A stretch of 64,000 nucleotides of DNA from contig OY969431.1 of assembly GCA_963699305.1 (NCBI GenBank), positions 1,674,001-1,738,000 on the forward strand, written 5' to 3'. The stretch's first letter is position 1, and the number at the start of each line of letters is the position of its first letter. Positions 63,469-64,000 of the stretch are shown one piece after another. The translations under genes and the position numbers were made by a program. Below the pieces are notes generated by a model. That model saw nothing but the letters and a program-made list of their open reading frames with translations. It was not told where the DNA came from and ran no database searches. The stretch comes from JBGQAS01 sp963699305. GTDB taxonomy: Bacteria; Chloroflexota; Anaerolineae; Anaerolineales; Anaerolineaceae.

Positions 63469-64000
63469 CTAATATTCACCGTAATTAACGGGTGCGGCCA
63501 GACGGGGTTTCACTTTAAGACGATTATGGACTTCATCGCCAAGCTTTTTCCAATACGCGTTGCGGTCCTTGATCCCGTACACCCATTCCTGTAACCAAGC
63601 AGCGACTGTATCATTGTGCTCGCTGATCTTGTCCCAATCCAGGTAAAACGTATTGTCCCGATCGTAATAACCCTGTGTATATGAGGGATGCGCAGCGTAA
63701 GGGACATGACATACAGCGTCTACAATAAATTCGGGGATCAGAGTTCGATTGGGATCCGAACGAATAACGCTCTCATCTACTATCTCTTCAGCAGTCAGTA
63801 TCACATGTTTGGCAGCAAAAGCAGCCTCCTTTTGCTCGCCGATGATCCCCCAAATGTGGGAATTCCCTTTTTTATCACAACGCTGCACATGTACAATGGC
63901 AACATCCGGATTTAAAGCTGGCACAACAATGACTTCCTTCCCATGATAAGGATCCATCACGCGGCGGATATTTGGATTGTTTTTCTCAAGATCCGTAGCA
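63469..64000 (-). CDS. CoA-transferase subunit A, C-terminal part
   Basis: The frame is open to the window edge (177 codons seen, N-terminus outside). It has NPNIRRVMDPYHGKEVIVVPALNPDVAIVHVQRCD, then GNSHIWGIIGEQKEAAFAAKHVILTAEEIVDE and IPEFIVDAVCHVPYAAHPSYTQGYYDRDN. These match the C-terminal half of glutaconate CoA-transferase subunit A-like proteins. Together with the following gene it forms the usual A-B pair. The substrate-defining N-terminal half is not available. Confidence 0.85.
   Translation of the reverse strand, partial: ATDLEKNNPNIRRVMDPYHGKEVIVVPALNPDVAIVHVQRCDKKGNSHIWGIIGEQKEAAFAAKHVILTAEEIVDESVIRSDPNRTLIPEFIVDAVCHVPYAAHPSYTQGYYDRDNTFYLDWDKISEHNDTVAAWLQEWVYGIKDRNAYWKKLGDEVHNRLKVKPRLAAPVNYGEY

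Overview
The window looks like a chromosomal segment of a monoderm-like bacterium of the phylum Chloroflexota, most likely class Anaerolineae. This is an inference from gene content and protein style, not from a database search. Supporting traits are an oversized SecA without the C-terminal zinc tail, a short EF-Ts, surface beta-propeller proteins on Thr/Pro stalks, a Firmicutes-type DUF348/G5/3D wall protein beside rsmA, T-box and CIRCE regulation, and a LexA with a near Bacillus-type operator. No rRNA, CRISPR array, prophage or plasmid gene is visible.

Layout. 0-7.5 kb (minus strand): the start of an AlgJ-like protein, an MBOAT O-acyltransferase, secA, surE and a VIT-type transporter. 7.5-17.4 kb (plus): a GNAT acetyltransferase, rpsB-tsf, pyrH, a T-box-controlled pheS-pheT pair, and an ABC exporter pair. 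17.4-21.4 kb (minus): a methyltransferase, ppk2, an aldo/keto reductase and a lysine 2,3-aminomutase. 21.6-27.5 kb (plus): the CIRCE-controlled heat-shock operon hrcA-grpE-dnaK-dnaJ-prmA. 27.5-28.8 kb: an OsmC protein and lexA. 28.8-34.3 kb (minus): a translation/secretion operon running tRNA-Thr(UGU), tRNA-Tyr, tRNA-Thr(GGU), tuf, rpmG, tRNA-Trp, secE, nusG, rplK, rplA, L10 leader, rplJ, rplL, closed by a terminator with no rpoBC behind it. 34.4-39.1 kb: a nitroreductase, an IS200/IS605-type tnpB element, a metallo-beta-lactamase-fold protein, a small conserved protein, mutY and pcm. 39.1-45.3 kb: RNase J, nadE, an ABC-F ATPase and a Thr-stalked propeller protein. 45.5-53.2 kb: dnaE, a stand-alone B3/4-domain protein, a DUF457-like membrane protein, the DUF348/G5/3D protein and rsmA. 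53.2-64 kb: a Roadblock / V4R / glycosyltransferase operon, an MFS transporter, a Nudix protein, mscL with a zinc ribbon, an EamA transporter, a UbiA prenyltransferase, a zinc-ribbon membrane protein, a propeller lipoprotein, a HAD hydrolase and a CoA-transferase pair cut by the window end.

The main caveat is data quality. Between about 17.9 and 44 kb at least fifteen genes are interrupted by frameshifts or in-frame stops. They include genes that cannot plausibly be dead (rplA, rplJ, rplK, rplL, nusG, grpE, dnaK), several breaks fall in homopolymers, and both flanks of the window are clean. I therefore read most of them as uncorrected indel errors in the assembly and annotate each gene over its full reconstructed span.

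I see no clear new defence or biosynthetic system. The observations most worth a second look are the Roadblock-V4R-glycosyltransferase operon, the structured rpsB leader, the terminator-like hairpin in the rnj leader, the tnpB right end lying against a host promoter, and the oversized SecA.
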